A DNA stretch of 64,000 bases. It comes from Oscillospiraceae bacterium. Lineage in GTDB: Bacteria > Bacillota > Clostridia > Oscillospirales > Oscillospiraceae. Below are positions 7,122-15,102 of this stretch, piece by piece (positions within the stretch are counted from its first letter, which is position 1; every line of letters starts with the position of its first letter). A program made the position numbers and the translations under genes. The stretch lies in the NCBI GenBank assembly GCA_015068495.1, contig SVKL01000004.1:1-64000 (forward strand), read 5' to 3'. Under the pieces are notes generated by a model, which saw only the letters and a program-made list of their open reading frames with translations, was not told the DNA's origin and made no database searches.

Positions 7122-9200
7122 ATGTTGGAACTTTTGGCGCCGGCAGGGTCTATGGAGGCTCTGCGGGCAGCGGTACAAAACGGAGCCAATGCGGTGTATT
7201 TGGGCTGCGGGCAGTTTAACGCCCGGCAAAGCGCCAAGAATTTTACGCCGCAGTCCCTTGTGGAGGCTGTAAAATACTGTCACATTCGCGGTGTGGCTGT
7301 CCATCTGACCTTGAACACCTTGGTGTCCGACAAGGAGGCAGAGGAAGCTGCGGCGCTGATTCGTCATGCCGCTTCTGCCGGTGTGGATGCGTTTATTGTG
7401 CAGGATTTAGGCGTTATCCGCCTGTGCAAGGAGATCGCACCCCACATCCCCCTGCACGGCTCCACCCAAATGACCGTTCACTCCCTGCCCGGCGTGCAGT
7501 TCTGCGCAGGTATGGGCATTGACCGGGTGGTGCTCAGCCGGGAATTGAGCCGGGAGGAAATCCGCTATATTTGCGCCAATTCCCCCATTGAAATTGAAGT
7601 GTTCGGACACGGCGCGCTGTGTATGAGCTACTCCGGACAGTGCTATCTGTCCGCTGCCATCGGCGGCCGTTCCGGCAACCGGGGTCGCTGCGCGCAGCCC
7701 TGCCGGCAAAGCTACGGCTATAACCGCTGGGAAAACAAATACCCGCTGAGTCTGAAGGACAATTGCACGGTGCAATACGTGAAGGATTTAGAAGCTATGG
7801 GCGTTGCCTCCCTGAAGCTGGAGGGACGTATGAAGCGGCCGGAATATGTGGCCGCTGTGACACAGGTATACCGGCAGGCCATTGATTCCGGTAATGTGAC
7901 CGGCCCTATGCTGGAGCAGCTTTCCACCGCCTTTAACCGGCAAGGCTTCACCGATTACTATTCCGGCAAGCTTGGCCCCGGGATGTTCGGCATCCGGGAA
8001 GACGCTACAGCCAGCGAGCGCTGGTACAAGGAAATGCGTCAAACCTACGAAGCGGCGGAAGCTCCCCTTGTTCCTGTGGAATTTCAAATGGTTGTCCATA
8101 CAGGCCGGTCTGCTTTGAAGGTGATTGACGCCGACGGCCGCGCCTGCACCCTGGACGGGCCTGCCCCCGAGCCTGCCCGGACGATGGAGCTGAATCACGA
8201 TGCGCTGGCATCCCGTCTGAGTAAAACCGGCGGCACACCCTATCTGTGTACCCGGGTCCGCTCGGACATTGCGCCGGGGCTGACCCTCTCTGCCGCCACC
8301 ATCAACGCTATGCGGCGGGATGTGCTGAATATGCTCACTGCCCAGCGTGCCCGGCGGGAAAATCCGGCTTTGAGCCGGCCTGCCAAAGTCCCCCATTATA
8401 AGGGACTGCGTACGCCGCCGGAGCTGACCGTGCAAATAACCGCCAAGGAGCAAATTACCCCGAAGCTGATTGCTATGCACCCTGCTGTGCTGTATGTTCC
8501 TTTGCACATTCTCTGTCAAGATGCCGGCCTTTGCAAACGCCTGTCCGACCAGACCACCGTCTGCGCGGTACTGCCGCGGGTGGTGCACGACGGTGAGCTT
8601 AATAAGCTGAAAGAGAGTCTGCTGACCATCAAAGCCCAAGGGATTCAAGAGGTCCTCATTGGAAACGTGGGGTTACTTCTTCCTGTGCGGGAATGCGGTA
8701 TGCGGGCACGGGGTGATTTCGGTCTGAACCTTTATAACTCCCGGGCTGTCAATTGCGCCAGAGATTTACTTTTGCGCTCTGCCTGCCTGAGCTTTGAAAT
8801 GACATTGCCGCAAATTCGGGATGTGAGCAAAGCAGTGCCCTGTGAGCTTCTCATTTACGGGCGGCTTCCCCTTATGCTCACAGAAAACTGCCTGATTCAC
8901 GGAAAACACGGCAGCTGCTCCTGCAATACTGCCAGTGCCAAGCTGACGGATAAAACCGGCGCAGAATTCCCCATTATGAAAGACGGAGATACCTGCCGAA
9001 GCGTTCTTCTTAACGGCAAAAAGCTTTACTGGCTGGACCGGCAGGAGGATTTGAGCCGTTTGGGTCTGTGGGCAACCAGACTGTACTTTACTACCGAAAA
9101 CCCCAGCGAGGTAGACCGGGTTCTGGCCGCCTACCAAGCCCCCACTCCCTTTGACCCCGGCGCCTGCACCCGAGGGCTATATCTAAGAGGCGTGGAATAA
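7122..9200 (+). CDS. peptidase U32 family protein (collagenase-like / RlhA-type)
   Basis: A 692-residue cytoplasmic U32 protein. The N-terminal half is a TIM-barrel-like domain starting LLAPAGS, and the family signature EVFGHGALC...GQC followed by CAQPCR provides the conserved cysteine set. Members were described as collagenases, but E. coli relatives act in tRNA/23S rRNA hydroxylation, so the substrate here is open. The long C-terminal extension matches the larger U32 plus DUF3656 architecture. The start is ATG after GGAGAG. It is followed about 100 bases later by maf, with a palindromic repeat between them. Confidence 0.9.
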   Translation: MLELLAPAGSMEALRAAVQNGANAVYLGCGQFNARQSAKNFTPQSLVEAVKYCHIRGVAVHLTLNTLVSDKEAEEAAALIRHAASAGVDAFIVQDLGVIRLCKEIAPHIPLHGSTQMTVHSLPGVQFCAGMGIDRVVLSRELSREEIRYICANSPIEIEVFGHGALCMSYSGQCYLSAAIGGRSGNRGRCAQPCRQSYGYNRWENKYPLSLKDNCTVQYVKDLEAMGVASLKLEGRMKRPEYVAAVTQVYRQAIDSGNVTGPMLEQLSTAFNRQGFTDYYSGKLGPGMFGIREDATASERWYKEMRQTYEAAEAPLVPVEFQMVVHTGRSALKVIDADGRACTLDGPAPEPARTMELNHDALASRLSKTGGTPYLCTRVRSDIAPGLTLSAATINAMRRDVLNMLTAQRARRENPALSRPAKVPHYKGLRTPPELTVQITAKEQITPKLIAMHPAVLYVPLHILCQDAGLCKRLSDQTTVCAVLPRVVHDGELNKLKESLLTIKAQGIQEVLIGNVGLLLPVRECGMRARGDFGLNLYNSRAVNCARDLLLRSACLSFEMTLPQIRDVSKAVPCELLIYGRLPLMLTENCLIHGKHGSCSCNTASAKLTDKTGAEFPIMKDGDTCRSVLLNGKKLYWLDRQEDLSRLGLWATRLYFTTENPSEVDRVLAAYQAPTPFDPGACTRGLYLRGVE

Positions 9201-9202
9201 CC

Positions 9203-9274
9203 GTAGGGGCGACCATCGGTCGTCCGCTTGTAAGTTTTATTCTGTGATAACGGACGAGCAATGCTCGCCCCTAC
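9203..9274. repeat. GTAGGGG...CCCCTAC modular palindromic repeat, copy 3
   Basis: Two hairpins, GGCGACC/GGTCGTC and GGACGAGC/GCTCGCCC, face each other around an AT-rich centre. The outer ends GTAGGGG and CCCCTAC are complementary. The right half is almost identical to the right half of the copy at 41159-41211. The block fills the gap between the U32 gene and maf. Confidence 0.8.
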
Positions 9275-9301
9275 AAATCACGAAGCAATCAAGGAGTTAC
9301 T

Positions 9302-9877
9302 ATGCAACTGATTCTTGCTTCTCAATCCCCAAGACGAAAAGCGCTTATGGAGCTTTTCCATATTCCCTTTTCCATTCTTGTGGCAGATATTGACGAGACA
9401 ATGAACACCGCCCTGCCCCCTTATGACGAGGTGGCGCGGGTCAGCCGGCAGAAGGCCGAGGCAATCCCCCACGGGAAAAGTGACGTTGTGGTTGCCGCCG
9501 ATACCATTGTGGTGTGCAACGGCAAAATTCTCGGCAAGCCCAAGGATGAAGCGGATGCTTTCCGTATGCTGAAGCTTCTCTCCGGCAAGGACCATCAGGT
9601 CATGACCGGGCTGACCGTTTTGCGTGGGGACAAGGCTGCCGTTTGCACCGAGGTGACCGATATTCATTTTCGGGAACTGACCGACCGGGAAATTCTCGCC
9701 TACATCCAAACCGGTGAGCCTATGGATAAGGCGGGCGCATACGGAATTCAAGGCGGCGCCGCCCTCTTTGCAGAGAAATTAGTTGGCGATTATTACAATG
9801 TTATGGGTTTGCCGGTTTGCCGGCTGGGGCAGCTGCTGACGGCTGTTGCCCCGGAACTGATGGAGGAACGTGTATGA
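9302..9877 (+). CDS. maf: Maf family nucleoside triphosphate pyrophosphatase
   Basis: A 191-residue house-cleaning pyrophosphatase that hydrolyses non-canonical or canonical NTPs. It is also linked to septum inhibition in Bacillus. The N-terminal signature SQSPRRK (residues 7-13) and the central AADTIV metal-binding region are intact. The start ATG follows AAGGAG. The stop codon overlaps the mreC start as ATGA, so it is translationally coupled to the cell-shape genes, a gene order common in Firmicutes. Confidence 0.95.
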   Translation: MQLILASQSPRRKALMELFHIPFSILVADIDETMNTALPPYDEVARVSRQKAEAIPHGKSDVVVAADTIVVCNGKILGKPKDEADAFRMLKLLSGKDHQVMTGLTVLRGDKAAVCTEVTDIHFRELTDREILAYIQTGEPMDKAGAYGIQGGAALFAEKLVGDYYNVMGLPVCRLGQLLTAVAPELMEERV

Positions 9878-10704
9878 AACACTTTTTTACTGGCCGTGTA
9901 CGGGTTGTACTGGTAACGGCTGTTCTGCTGGCCATTGTGCTGGCGGTGGTCAGCTCACTGACCGGTCTGAAATTACCCCAAATGCTGGTGCAGGGTGTTT
10001 TGACCCCTTTCCGCGCCGGCGTCAGCAAGCTTGCTGACCAATCCCAGCAGCTGTACGACTATATTTTCAGCTATGAAACGCTGCTTGCGGAGAATCACGC
10101 CCTGAAAGAGCAGATTGCCGCCATTGAAGACGAAGCCCGGGACGCCTACGCCATTAAGCAGGAAAACGAGGAGCTTCGGGCGATGCTGGGCTTGGTATCC
10201 ACCAACGAGGACTATAAGCTGACCGACGCGTATATCATCTCCACCAGCTCTGCCGACTGGAGCAGCACCTTCACCATCAACCGCGGCACTAACGTGGGCA
10301 TTCAGGAAGGTATGTGCGCCGTCACCGCCTATGGCGAATTGGTGGGCTTGGTGAGCGAAGTGGGTGTGAACTATTCCGTGGTGAAGTCTGTGCTGGACTC
10401 CTCTCTGGAAATCAGCGCCACCATCGCCGCTTCCGGTCACAGCGGTATGGTGCAGGGCGGCTATGCCTCCGGTTTGGAGGGGCTGCTGCGTATGAACTAC
10501 CTGCCCTCCTCTGCCACCATCCGCAACCACGACCAAGTGGTTACCACCGGTTCTACGGTGTACCCCCGGAATTTGGTTTTGGGTCACGTGGTGGATGCCG
10601 GCTTTGACGATACCGGCGTTGCCAAATACGCCCTTTTGCAGCCGGCGGTGGATATCCGCAGCTTGGAGCACGTTTTCATCATCACCGAGTATAACGCAGG
10701 GTGA
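9874..10704 (+). CDS. mreC: rod shape-determining protein MreC
   Basis: A 276-residue bitopic membrane protein of the elongasome that bridges MreB/MreD and the penicillin-binding proteins. It has a short basic cytoplasmic N-terminus, one transmembrane segment (about 9-30), a coiled coil (about 65-100) and two extracellular beta-barrel domains (motifs INRGTNVGI and GLVSEVG). The start overlaps the maf stop and follows GGAGGAA. mreB is not next to it in this window; the position upstream of mreC is taken by maf. Confidence 0.95.
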   Translation: MKHFFTGRVRVVLVTAVLLAIVLAVVSSLTGLKLPQMLVQGVLTPFRAGVSKLADQSQQLYDYIFSYETLLAENHALKEQIAAIEDEARDAYAIKQENEELRAMLGLVSTNEDYKLTDAYIISTSSADWSSTFTINRGTNVGIQEGMCAVTAYGELVGLVSEVGVNYSVVKSVLDSSLEISATIAASGHSGMVQGGYASGLEGLLRMNYLPSSATIRNHDQVVTTGSTVYPRNLVLGHVVDAGFDDTGVAKYALLQPAVDIRSLEHVFIITEYNAG

Positions 10705-10709
10705 ACACT

Positions 10710-11288
10710 ATGGCGAAAAAGAACGAATTTCGGCCGGATAAGCCAAGCACCTCCTTGCTCAGCCATTTGATTTTAACCAAAAAACAGCAAAAAACTGTGC
10801 TGAAATGGAGCGCTTACGCCCTGATTTTGGTGATTCTCTCTGTGCTGCAGGACTCTATGTTCAGCCACCTGCGGCTGCTGGGCGCTACCACCGAGCCTGT
10901 CCCCTGCGCAATCTTTCTGATTTGCATTTTGGAGGGCACGCAAAACGGCAGCGTTTTTGCCCTTGTGGCCGGCACACTGTATCTGTTTTCCGGCACAGCG
11001 CCGGGGCCCTACTCTATGGTGGCAATCACCTTTTTGGCTGTAGGGGTCTGCATTTTCCGGCAAGCCTACCTGCAGGAGCGCTTCTCTTCCACTATGCTGT
11101 GCGTTTCCATTGCTATGGTTTTGTACGTGCTGGTGAATTTTGCCTTTGGTCTGTTTTTGGGGCTGACGCGTTTTTCCCGGATCCACGGCTTTTTGATTAC
11201 CGCAGCGCTGTCTTTGCTGTTTGTTCCGGTTCTCTACCCGGTTATTAAGGCCATTCGTACGTTTGGAGGCAATCCATGGAAAGAATAA
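10710..11288 (+). CDS. mreD: rod shape-determining protein MreD
   Basis: A 192-residue polytopic membrane protein of the elongation machinery. A charged N-terminal tail of about 30 residues is followed by about five hydrophobic segments. Sequence is poorly conserved in this family, and the assignment rests on hydropathy plus its place between mreC and the PBP2 gene. I take the ATG at 10710; a GTG nine bases upstream in the same frame overlaps the mreC stop. The end overlaps the PBP2 start by 13 bases. Confidence 0.9.
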   Translation: MAKKNEFRPDKPSTSLLSHLILTKKQQKTVLKWSAYALILVILSVLQDSMFSHLRLLGATTEPVPCAIFLICILEGTQNGSVFALVAGTLYLFSGTAPGPYSMVAITFLAVGVCIFRQAYLQERFSSTMLCVSIAMVLYVLVNFAFGLFLGLTRFSRIHGFLITAALSLLFVPVLYPVIKAIRTFGGNPWKE

Positions 11289-13369
11289 GTAAATTTCGCG
11301 CCACCATTGTTTTGCTGCTTTTTGTGGCGATTTTAGGGTTCTTTGCTTTCAAGCTTTACGATTTGCAAATCATTGAAACCGGCGGCAGCACCAACAACCA
11401 AGCCACCTTTACCACCCTCACCCGTGTAAAGGCCTCCCGGGGACATATTCTGGACATCAACGGTAACCCCTTGGTGAGTAACCGCGCCAGTTATGATTTG
11501 ATTATTAACCACTACGTGCTTCTCACCGCCAACGGCACCAACGACAATCTTCTGCGCTTGGTGAAGCGGTGCGAAGAAGCCGGAATCGAATACACCGAGC
11601 ATTTCCCCATATCTCAGGAGCGGCCCTTCACCTACACGCTGGACCAGCAAAACGCCATTTGGCAGGACCGTTTTCAGGTGTACTTGGAGTGGATGGAGGG
11701 GCTTGACTCGGATATTACCGCGCCGCTGCTGGTGGAAAAGCTGCGGGAGCGGTACAAAATCCCCGCAGAATGGACCGATGACGAGGCAAGAAAGGTCATT
11801 GGCCTACTGTATGAAATGTCCCTGCGGAAATGTATCGGCAGCCTGCCTACCTACGTGTTTATCTCCGACGCCAGCGACGAGGAGCTGTCTGCCATTGTGG
11901 AGCTGAACATCCCCGGTATGAAGGTAGAAGCCTCCACCGTGCGGGAGTACAGCACCAAGTACGCTTCCCATATTCTGGGTTACGTAGGCGCAATGAGCGC
12001 TGAGCAATGGGAATACTACAAAAACATTGAAGGCTATGATATGGATGCCCAAGTGGGTCAGGACGGTCTGGAAGCCGCCTACGAGGAATTTCTCCACGGT
12101 GTGGACGGCTGGCGTGAGGACACGGTTACCACTGACGGTACGCTGGTATCCTCCAAATATCTGCAAGAGCCGAAAGCCGGCTCCAACGTGGAAGTGTCCA
12201 TTGATTTGGGCATTCAAAGTGCCGCCGAGGATACTATGGCTCAGGTGATTGCCGACCTGCAAAAGCCCGATGAAAAAGGAAATCTCAAGGACGGCCACGA
12301 CGTGGAAGGCGGCGCCTTTGTGGCGATGGACGTACGGACCGGTCAGCTGCTTGCCTGCGGAAGCTATCCCACCTATGATTTGACCACCTTCTTTGACAAC
12401 TACGAGGAGCTGGCAAAAAACGAGCTCAAGCCCCTTTACAACCGCGCGCTGCTTGCCACCTATCCCCCCGGCTCTACCTATAAAATGTGCACGCTGATTG
12501 CCGCAATGGATGCCAAAATCATCGACTCAAAAACGGAAATCCGGGACCTTGGTGTGTTCCGGAAAATCCCCGGCTGGGAAGTTTCCTGTCTGCAATGGAC
12601 CAACTACGGCGGCACTCACCAGATGGTGGCTGCTCCCAAGTCCCTGCAGGTGTCCTGTAACTATTACTACTACGAGCTGGGCTATCAGCTGTATAAATAC
12701 GAAACCGACTATATGGACATCACCGCCAAGAGCTTAGGCTTGGGTGAACGGACCGGTGTGGAGCTGCCGGAGTATATCGGCCAGCGTGCCAACGCCCAAA
12801 CCAAGGCAGAGACCCACGTGGGCGACGACAGGGTGTGGTACCAAGGCGACGCTGTGCTGGCTGCCATCGGTCAGTCTGAAAACCGCTTCACCCCCATCCA
12901 GCTTTGCTCCTATGTTGCCACCTTGGCAAATCGGGGTAACCGATACAAGGCAACCTTTATGAACCGGGTGGTTTCCTCCGATTACCGGGAGCTTTTGGCA
13001 GAAAACAAGCCGGAGCTGCTGAGCCATATGGAAATCTCCGAGGAAGCCTATGAGGCCTACTCTGAGGGTATGTATCTGGTAACACAGGACAACGGCGACT
13101 GGGGTACTGCCGCCGGCACCTTCGGCGACTATCCCATCAAGATTGCCGCCAAAACCGGTACTGCAGAAACCGGCATCGACGGCACCTCCGCCAACGGCGC
13201 TTTCGTATGCTACGCGCCGCTGGAAGACCCCCAAATCGCCATTGCCATTTATGTGGAAAAGGGCGGTCACGGCTCTTCGCTGGCCACCATTGCAAGAAGT
13301 ATGCTGGATGTGTACTTTGATGTGGATGAAGTGGGCGAAGTAAACTCCTTCGAGAACCAAATCAGCTAA
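11276..13369 (+). CDS. mrdA: penicillin-binding protein 2 (peptidoglycan D,D-transpeptidase)
   Basis: A 697-residue class B penicillin-binding protein that cross-links peptidoglycan during elongation. It has one N-terminal membrane anchor (about 9-30), the PBP dimerisation domain beginning SRGHILDINGN, and a C-terminal transpeptidase. The active-site set is complete: SxxK as STYK near residue 400, SxN as SCN near 460, and KTGTAE near 624. It is the last gene of the maf-mreC-mreD block and ends at a strong terminator. rodA, the usual partner, is not in the window. Confidence 0.95.
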   Translation: MERISKFRATIVLLLFVAILGFFAFKLYDLQIIETGGSTNNQATFTTLTRVKASRGHILDINGNPLVSNRASYDLIINHYVLLTANGTNDNLLRLVKRCEEAGIEYTEHFPISQERPFTYTLDQQNAIWQDRFQVYLEWMEGLDSDITAPLLVEKLRERYKIPAEWTDDEARKVIGLLYEMSLRKCIGSLPTYVFISDASDEELSAIVELNIPGMKVEASTVREYSTKYASHILGYVGAMSAEQWEYYKNIEGYDMDAQVGQDGLEAAYEEFLHGVDGWREDTVTTDGTLVSSKYLQEPKAGSNVEVSIDLGIQSAAEDTMAQVIADLQKPDEKGNLKDGHDVEGGAFVAMDVRTGQLLACGSYPTYDLTTFFDNYEELAKNELKPLYNRALLATYPPGSTYKMCTLIAAMDAKIIDSKTEIRDLGVFRKIPGWEVSCLQWTNYGGTHQMVAAPKSLQVSCNYYYYELGYQLYKYETDYMDITAKSLGLGERTGVELPEYIGQRANAQTKAETHVGDDRVWYQGDAVLAAIGQSENRFTPIQLCSYVATLANRGNRYKATFMNRVVSSDYRELLAENKPELLSHMEISEEAYEAYSEGMYLVTQDNGDWGTAAGTFGDYPIKIAAKTGTAETGIDGTSANGAFVCYAPLEDPQIAIAIYVEKGGHGSSLATIARSMLDVYFDVDEVGEVNSFENQIS

Positions 13370-13370
13370 C

Positions 13371-13404
13371 AAAAAGCAGGTGTGCAAAGGCACACCTGCT
13401 TTTT
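13371..13404 (+). terminator. intrinsic terminator after the mre/PBP2 operon
   Basis: AAAAAGCAGGTGTG and CACACCTGCTTTTT form a 14-bp stem around a six-base loop, directly after the PBP2 stop. Confidence 0.93.
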
Positions 13405-13432
13405 AATTGAGAATTAAGAATTAAAAACTTAG

Positions 13433-13585
13433 AATCTTCTGCTTTTTTCCGCGGTCGCAACAGAAGGGCCTGGGGGATTCTTAAGGGGCACGGCGTCTCG
13501 AGCGGGAGCTCGAGTGATCCCCTTAAGCCGGTTCTTTGGTAACTTTCTTGCCGGAACAAGAAAGTTACCCGCCGGAGGCAACACC
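13433..13585. repeat. nested palindromic intergenic element
   Basis: This gene-free block contains three inverted repeats: CTTAAGGGG/CCCCTTAAG (13480-13527), a CTCGAG pair inside it (about 13498-13514), and a 13-bp perfect stem GGTAACTTTCTTG/CAAGAAAGTTACC (13538-13569). It lies between the PBP2 terminator and the convergent DUF2284 gene. It has the character of a non-coding dispersed repeat, but only one copy is visible in this window. Confidence 0.6.
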
Positions 13586-13605
13586 CGCCCCCTCACCTGC
13601 TATTG

Positions 13606-14142
13606 TTAAAAGAACAGCAGAGAATACCAAGTGACGATGTTCTCCCCGTATTGGAATTCCAAGCCGTTTTCCTCCAGCGTGGGAATCAGGTTGATGCCGT
13701 GGCTCTCCACGCAAGGATGCATCCTGTCGGGATGATGGCAGGGCTCCCCGTCCAGCCACGCGCAGCGCTGGCAAATATCGCAGGCCTCTGTGGACAATAC
13801 GTAAGGCTCTACCCCCTGCTCCCGGAACAAATCCCGCACCGTATTGGTCACTTCCTCGTGGGCAGGACGCGTCGCCAAGGTCTCTTCGATATTGGCAATA
13901 TCCTGCACCTCAGCAACCGTGCCGATCATCAGGCAGTTTTCATAACCAAGGCACTTGTTTTTGCATTGGGGAACCTCTCCCACCGCCGGCGGACACGCCC
14001 ACGTTTTGTTGTACATAGGACATTCTACGCCGCAGATATAGCGGATTCTGTCGGAAAACTCCAAGCCTTTGGGGTCAATGCGGCCATAAAAATAGAGGGG
14101 CAGCTCCGACAGCGCCTGTTCCATTTTCTCAAAATCTATCAT
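13606..14142 (-). CDS. DUF2284 family predicted metal-binding protein
   Basis: A 178-residue cytoplasmic protein rich in paired cysteines: CGVEC near 38-42, a CPP motif, a CKNKC motif, and CDICQRC followed by a CHHPDRMHPC cluster. This pattern matches the DUF2284 metal-binding family and may hold an iron-sulfur or zinc centre; the function is unknown. Its ATG overlaps the TGA of the upstream phosphatase gene, so the two are translationally coupled. Confidence 0.85.
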   Translation of the reverse strand: MIDFEKMEQALSELPLYFYGRIDPKGLEFSDRIRYICGVECPMYNKTWACPPAVGEVPQCKNKCLGYENCLMIGTVAEVQDIANIEETLATRPAHEEVTNTVRDLFREQGVEPYVLSTEACDICQRCAWLDGEPCHHPDRMHPCVESHGINLIPTLEENGLEFQYGENIVTWYSLLFF

Positions 14143-14567
14143 TTCAGTTCCTCCAGTATCCGGCGGCAGCCTTCCTCAATATCCGTCCAAGTCTGGCTGA
14201 AATTGCCATAGTAATAGGGGTCAGCCACGTCCCGGCTCAGAAACGGACGGAATTCCTTGTATTCGGGGAACATACTCTCCAAGCGGCGGCGGTTGGCGCT
14301 GTCCATATAGTAAATATAATCGTAGTGCTCCAAATCCGCAGCGGTAATCTGACGGGCGGCGTGATGTCCGCAGGAAATGCCATGGGCGGCAAGCTCCCGA
14401 CGGGCAGGGGGATAAACCGGGTTGCCCAGCTCCTCCCGGCTCACTGCCACGGAGGCAATTTGGAATTTGTCCGCCACACCGGCCTTTTTCACCATATCCT
14501 TCAAAACAAACTCCGCCATCGGACTGCGGCAAATATTCCCGTGGCAGACGAATAAAATTTTGGTCAT
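14139..14567 (-). CDS. low molecular weight protein-tyrosine phosphatase
   Basis: A 142-residue cytoplasmic phosphatase. The catalytic P-loop CHGNICRS (C-x5-R-S) lies at residues 8-15, and the general acid aspartate lies in DVADPYYYG near residue 118. The start MTKILFVC was chosen because GGGAG lies upstream; the open frame extends a further 25 codons into repeat sequence. Members dephosphorylate tyrosine kinases and their targets, often in capsule or stress control. The target is unknown here, since no kinase is adjacent. Confidence 0.93.
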   Translation of the reverse strand: MTKILFVCHGNICRSPMAEFVLKDMVKKAGVADKFQIASVAVSREELGNPVYPPARRELAAHGISCGHHAARQITAADLEHYDYIYYMDSANRRRLESMFPEYKEFRPFLSRDVADPYYYGNFSQTWTDIEEGCRRILEELK

Positions 14568-14589
14568 AAGTAAACTCCCAATTAACGAT

Positions 14590-14627
14590 GTCATTGCGAA
14601 GGCGCTATGCGCCTGTGGCAATCTCCT
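14590..14627. repeat. GTCATTGCGA...GTGGCAATC palindromic repeat
   Basis: TGTCATTGCGA and GTGGCAATCTC flank a hairpin GGCGC/GCGCC. This matches the general form of a dispersed intergenic repeat seen in many bacterial genomes, from recall of its ends. It sits just upstream of the phosphatase gene. Confidence 0.55.
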
Positions 14628-14646
14628 GTAAAAGTTTGTCATCGAG

Positions 14647-14813
14647 GACGCCGACCCCTACAGGATGGGGATATTGTAACATAATTTACGGCGGGAGTAA
14701 ACCCCCGCCCTACGGTAACCACTGGCAGAAAAACGTAAGGCGGGGGGCTTGCTTCCGTCGCCCTTGTAGGGGCGAACTGTGTTCGCCCGCGGGACGGGAT
14801 ACCCGTCCCCTAC
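14647..14813. repeat. GTAGGGG/CCCCTAC modular palindromic repeats, copy 4 (three modules)
   Basis: Three partial modules lie in tandem: one ending GACCCCTAC at about 14661, one at 14687-14713 with GGCGGG/CCCGCC ends, and one at 14766-14813 with hairpins GGGCGAA/TTCGCCC and GACGGG/CCCGTC closing in CCCCTAC. The second module is nearly identical to the last module of the copy at 422-558. The region 14568-14874 contains no gene. Confidence 0.75.
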
Positions 14814-14874
14814 GCCCCATCTGCCTTTGCAGATAAGGGCGGGCAGCGGTAATTTATGGGGAAATCAGAAAATC

Positions 14875-14903
14875 TTGCTTTCTGTGCAATATGGAAGTAT
14901 AAT
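14875..14903 (+). promoter_or_regulatory. sigma-A promoter of the 26-residue membrane protein
   Basis: TTGCTT, an exact 17-base spacer and a perfect TATAAT. The leader to the start codon is about 34 bases and carries a consensus ribosome binding site. Confidence 0.85.
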
Positions 14904-14943
14904 TCTGTTAGACAAACTCGAATTTGACAAAGGAGGTAAGCCA

Positions 14944-15024
14944 ATGGAATGGGTAATTACATTTGCGATTTGCTTTGCGGTATTTTTTGCGATAGGGATT
15001 AAATTATTTTGGAAAAAGAAGTGA
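14944..15024 (+). CDS. 26-residue single-pass membrane protein
   Basis: A tiny protein, below the length cut-off of most gene finders. It begins MEW, has one uninterrupted hydrophobic stretch of about 20 residues (4-22) and ends in three lysines, so it should insert with its C-terminus in the cytoplasm. The start follows AAAGGAGGT at ideal spacing. With a consensus promoter upstream and an intrinsic terminator 27 bases downstream it forms a complete transcription unit. I do not recognise a family; a role in regulating a membrane complex or as a type I toxin-like peptide is only speculation. Confidence 0.7.
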   Translation: MEWVITFAICFAVFFAIGIKLFWKKK

Positions 15025-15050
15025 ACAAATTCCAATATGTCGAACAGGTG

Positions 15051-15089
15051 AAAACCAGCCGCTGACAGGATTGTCGGCGGCTGGTTTTT
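15051..15089. terminator. intrinsic terminator, small membrane protein and glycosidase-like gene
   Basis: AAAACCAGCCGC pairs with GCGGCTGGTTTTT, with further pairing GACA/TGTC inside. It serves the plus-strand small gene and can also end the convergent gene at 15103. Confidence 0.88.
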
Positions 15090-15102
15090 GTTATGTATTG
15101 CT

